22,609 nt of DNA, from contig JBEEMV010000079.1 in NCBI GenBank assembly GCA_041192505.1, forward strand, positions 1-22,609, given 5' to 3'. Position 1 is the stretch's first letter, and every line of letters starts with the position of its first letter. The translations under genes were made by a program, and so were the position numbers. The notes under the pieces were generated by a model. That model ran no database searches. It worked only from the letters and a program-made list of their open reading frames with translations, and was not told where the DNA came from. The stretch is from CAIODY01 sp041192505 (GTDB lineage Bacteria; Bacteroidota; Bacteroidia; Chitinophagales; CAIODY01). This document shows, in pieces, positions 22,576 through 22,609 of the stretch.

Positions 22576-22609
22576 AGTATTAATTCTGAGTTAATTCCTT
22601 ATTTTCTTT

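Noticed and set aside
1..22609. tRNA, rRNA, CRISPR array, insertion sequence or prophage
   Set aside because: No cloverleaf-like segment, spaced direct-repeat array, transposase, integrase or phage structural motif was found on either strand.

Overview
The window looks like chromosomal DNA of an AT-rich member of the Bacteroidota. Evidence seen here: a gliding-motility lipoprotein gene (gldH) directly behind a PSP1/RicT gene, a secreted protein with a type IX secretion (T9SS) sorting tail, signal peptides that end in Ala followed by Gln, promoter-like TANNTTTG boxes, and almost no Shine-Dalgarno sites. The gene set fits a free-living chitinophagal or sphingobacterial relative; genus cannot be read from the sequence. 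No rRNA, tRNA, CRISPR array, transposase or phage gene was seen.

Layout. 1-3143 (minus): release factor 3 (prfC, 3' end cut by the window edge, TTG start), then a thioredoxin / CcmE / 76-residue protein cluster. 3319-5114 (plus): ricT-gldH with a GTGA overlap, closed by a strong terminator shared with a convergent T9SS cargo gene (5171-6472). 6582-10040 (minus): a 1152-residue cytoplasmic hybrid histidine kinase with six PAS domains. 10128-12809 (plus): FMN reductase, then mltG (peptidoglycan transglycosylase) and a YihY/BrkB membrane protein. 12810-14676: an accessory-looking patch with no core gene. It holds a possible 34-residue membrane peptide, a hairpin, a CACRRAG repeat, a two-gene module (EEP-type nuclease plus a papain/transglutaminase-like protein with a Cys-His-Asp set), a REP-like palindrome and an ATTAGC-type repeat. 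14677-17010 (minus): PcrA/UvrD helicase. 17040-20427 (minus): a cell-envelope block with two nearly identical 179-residue secreted proteins, each followed by its own copy of one terminator, one predicted membrane protein whose signal-peptide DNA matches one of the copies, an outer-membrane barrel and a small His/Tyr/Pro-rich secreted peptide. 20518-22503 (minus): nitronate monooxygenase-like enzyme followed closely by a glutaminyl-cyclase-type M28 lipoprotein. A terminator at 22545-22575 belongs to a gene beyond the right edge.

How parts may work together: most exported proteins here expose Gln after signal-peptide cleavage, the substrate that the glutaminyl cyclase at 20518-21543 would convert to pyroglutamate. 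GldH and the T9SS cargo belong to the gliding/secretion machinery typical of the phylum. The most notable observations are the 179-residue gene duplication with its leader exchange, the EEP nuclease plus papain-like module in the repeat-rich gap, and the CXXXY-type CcmE.
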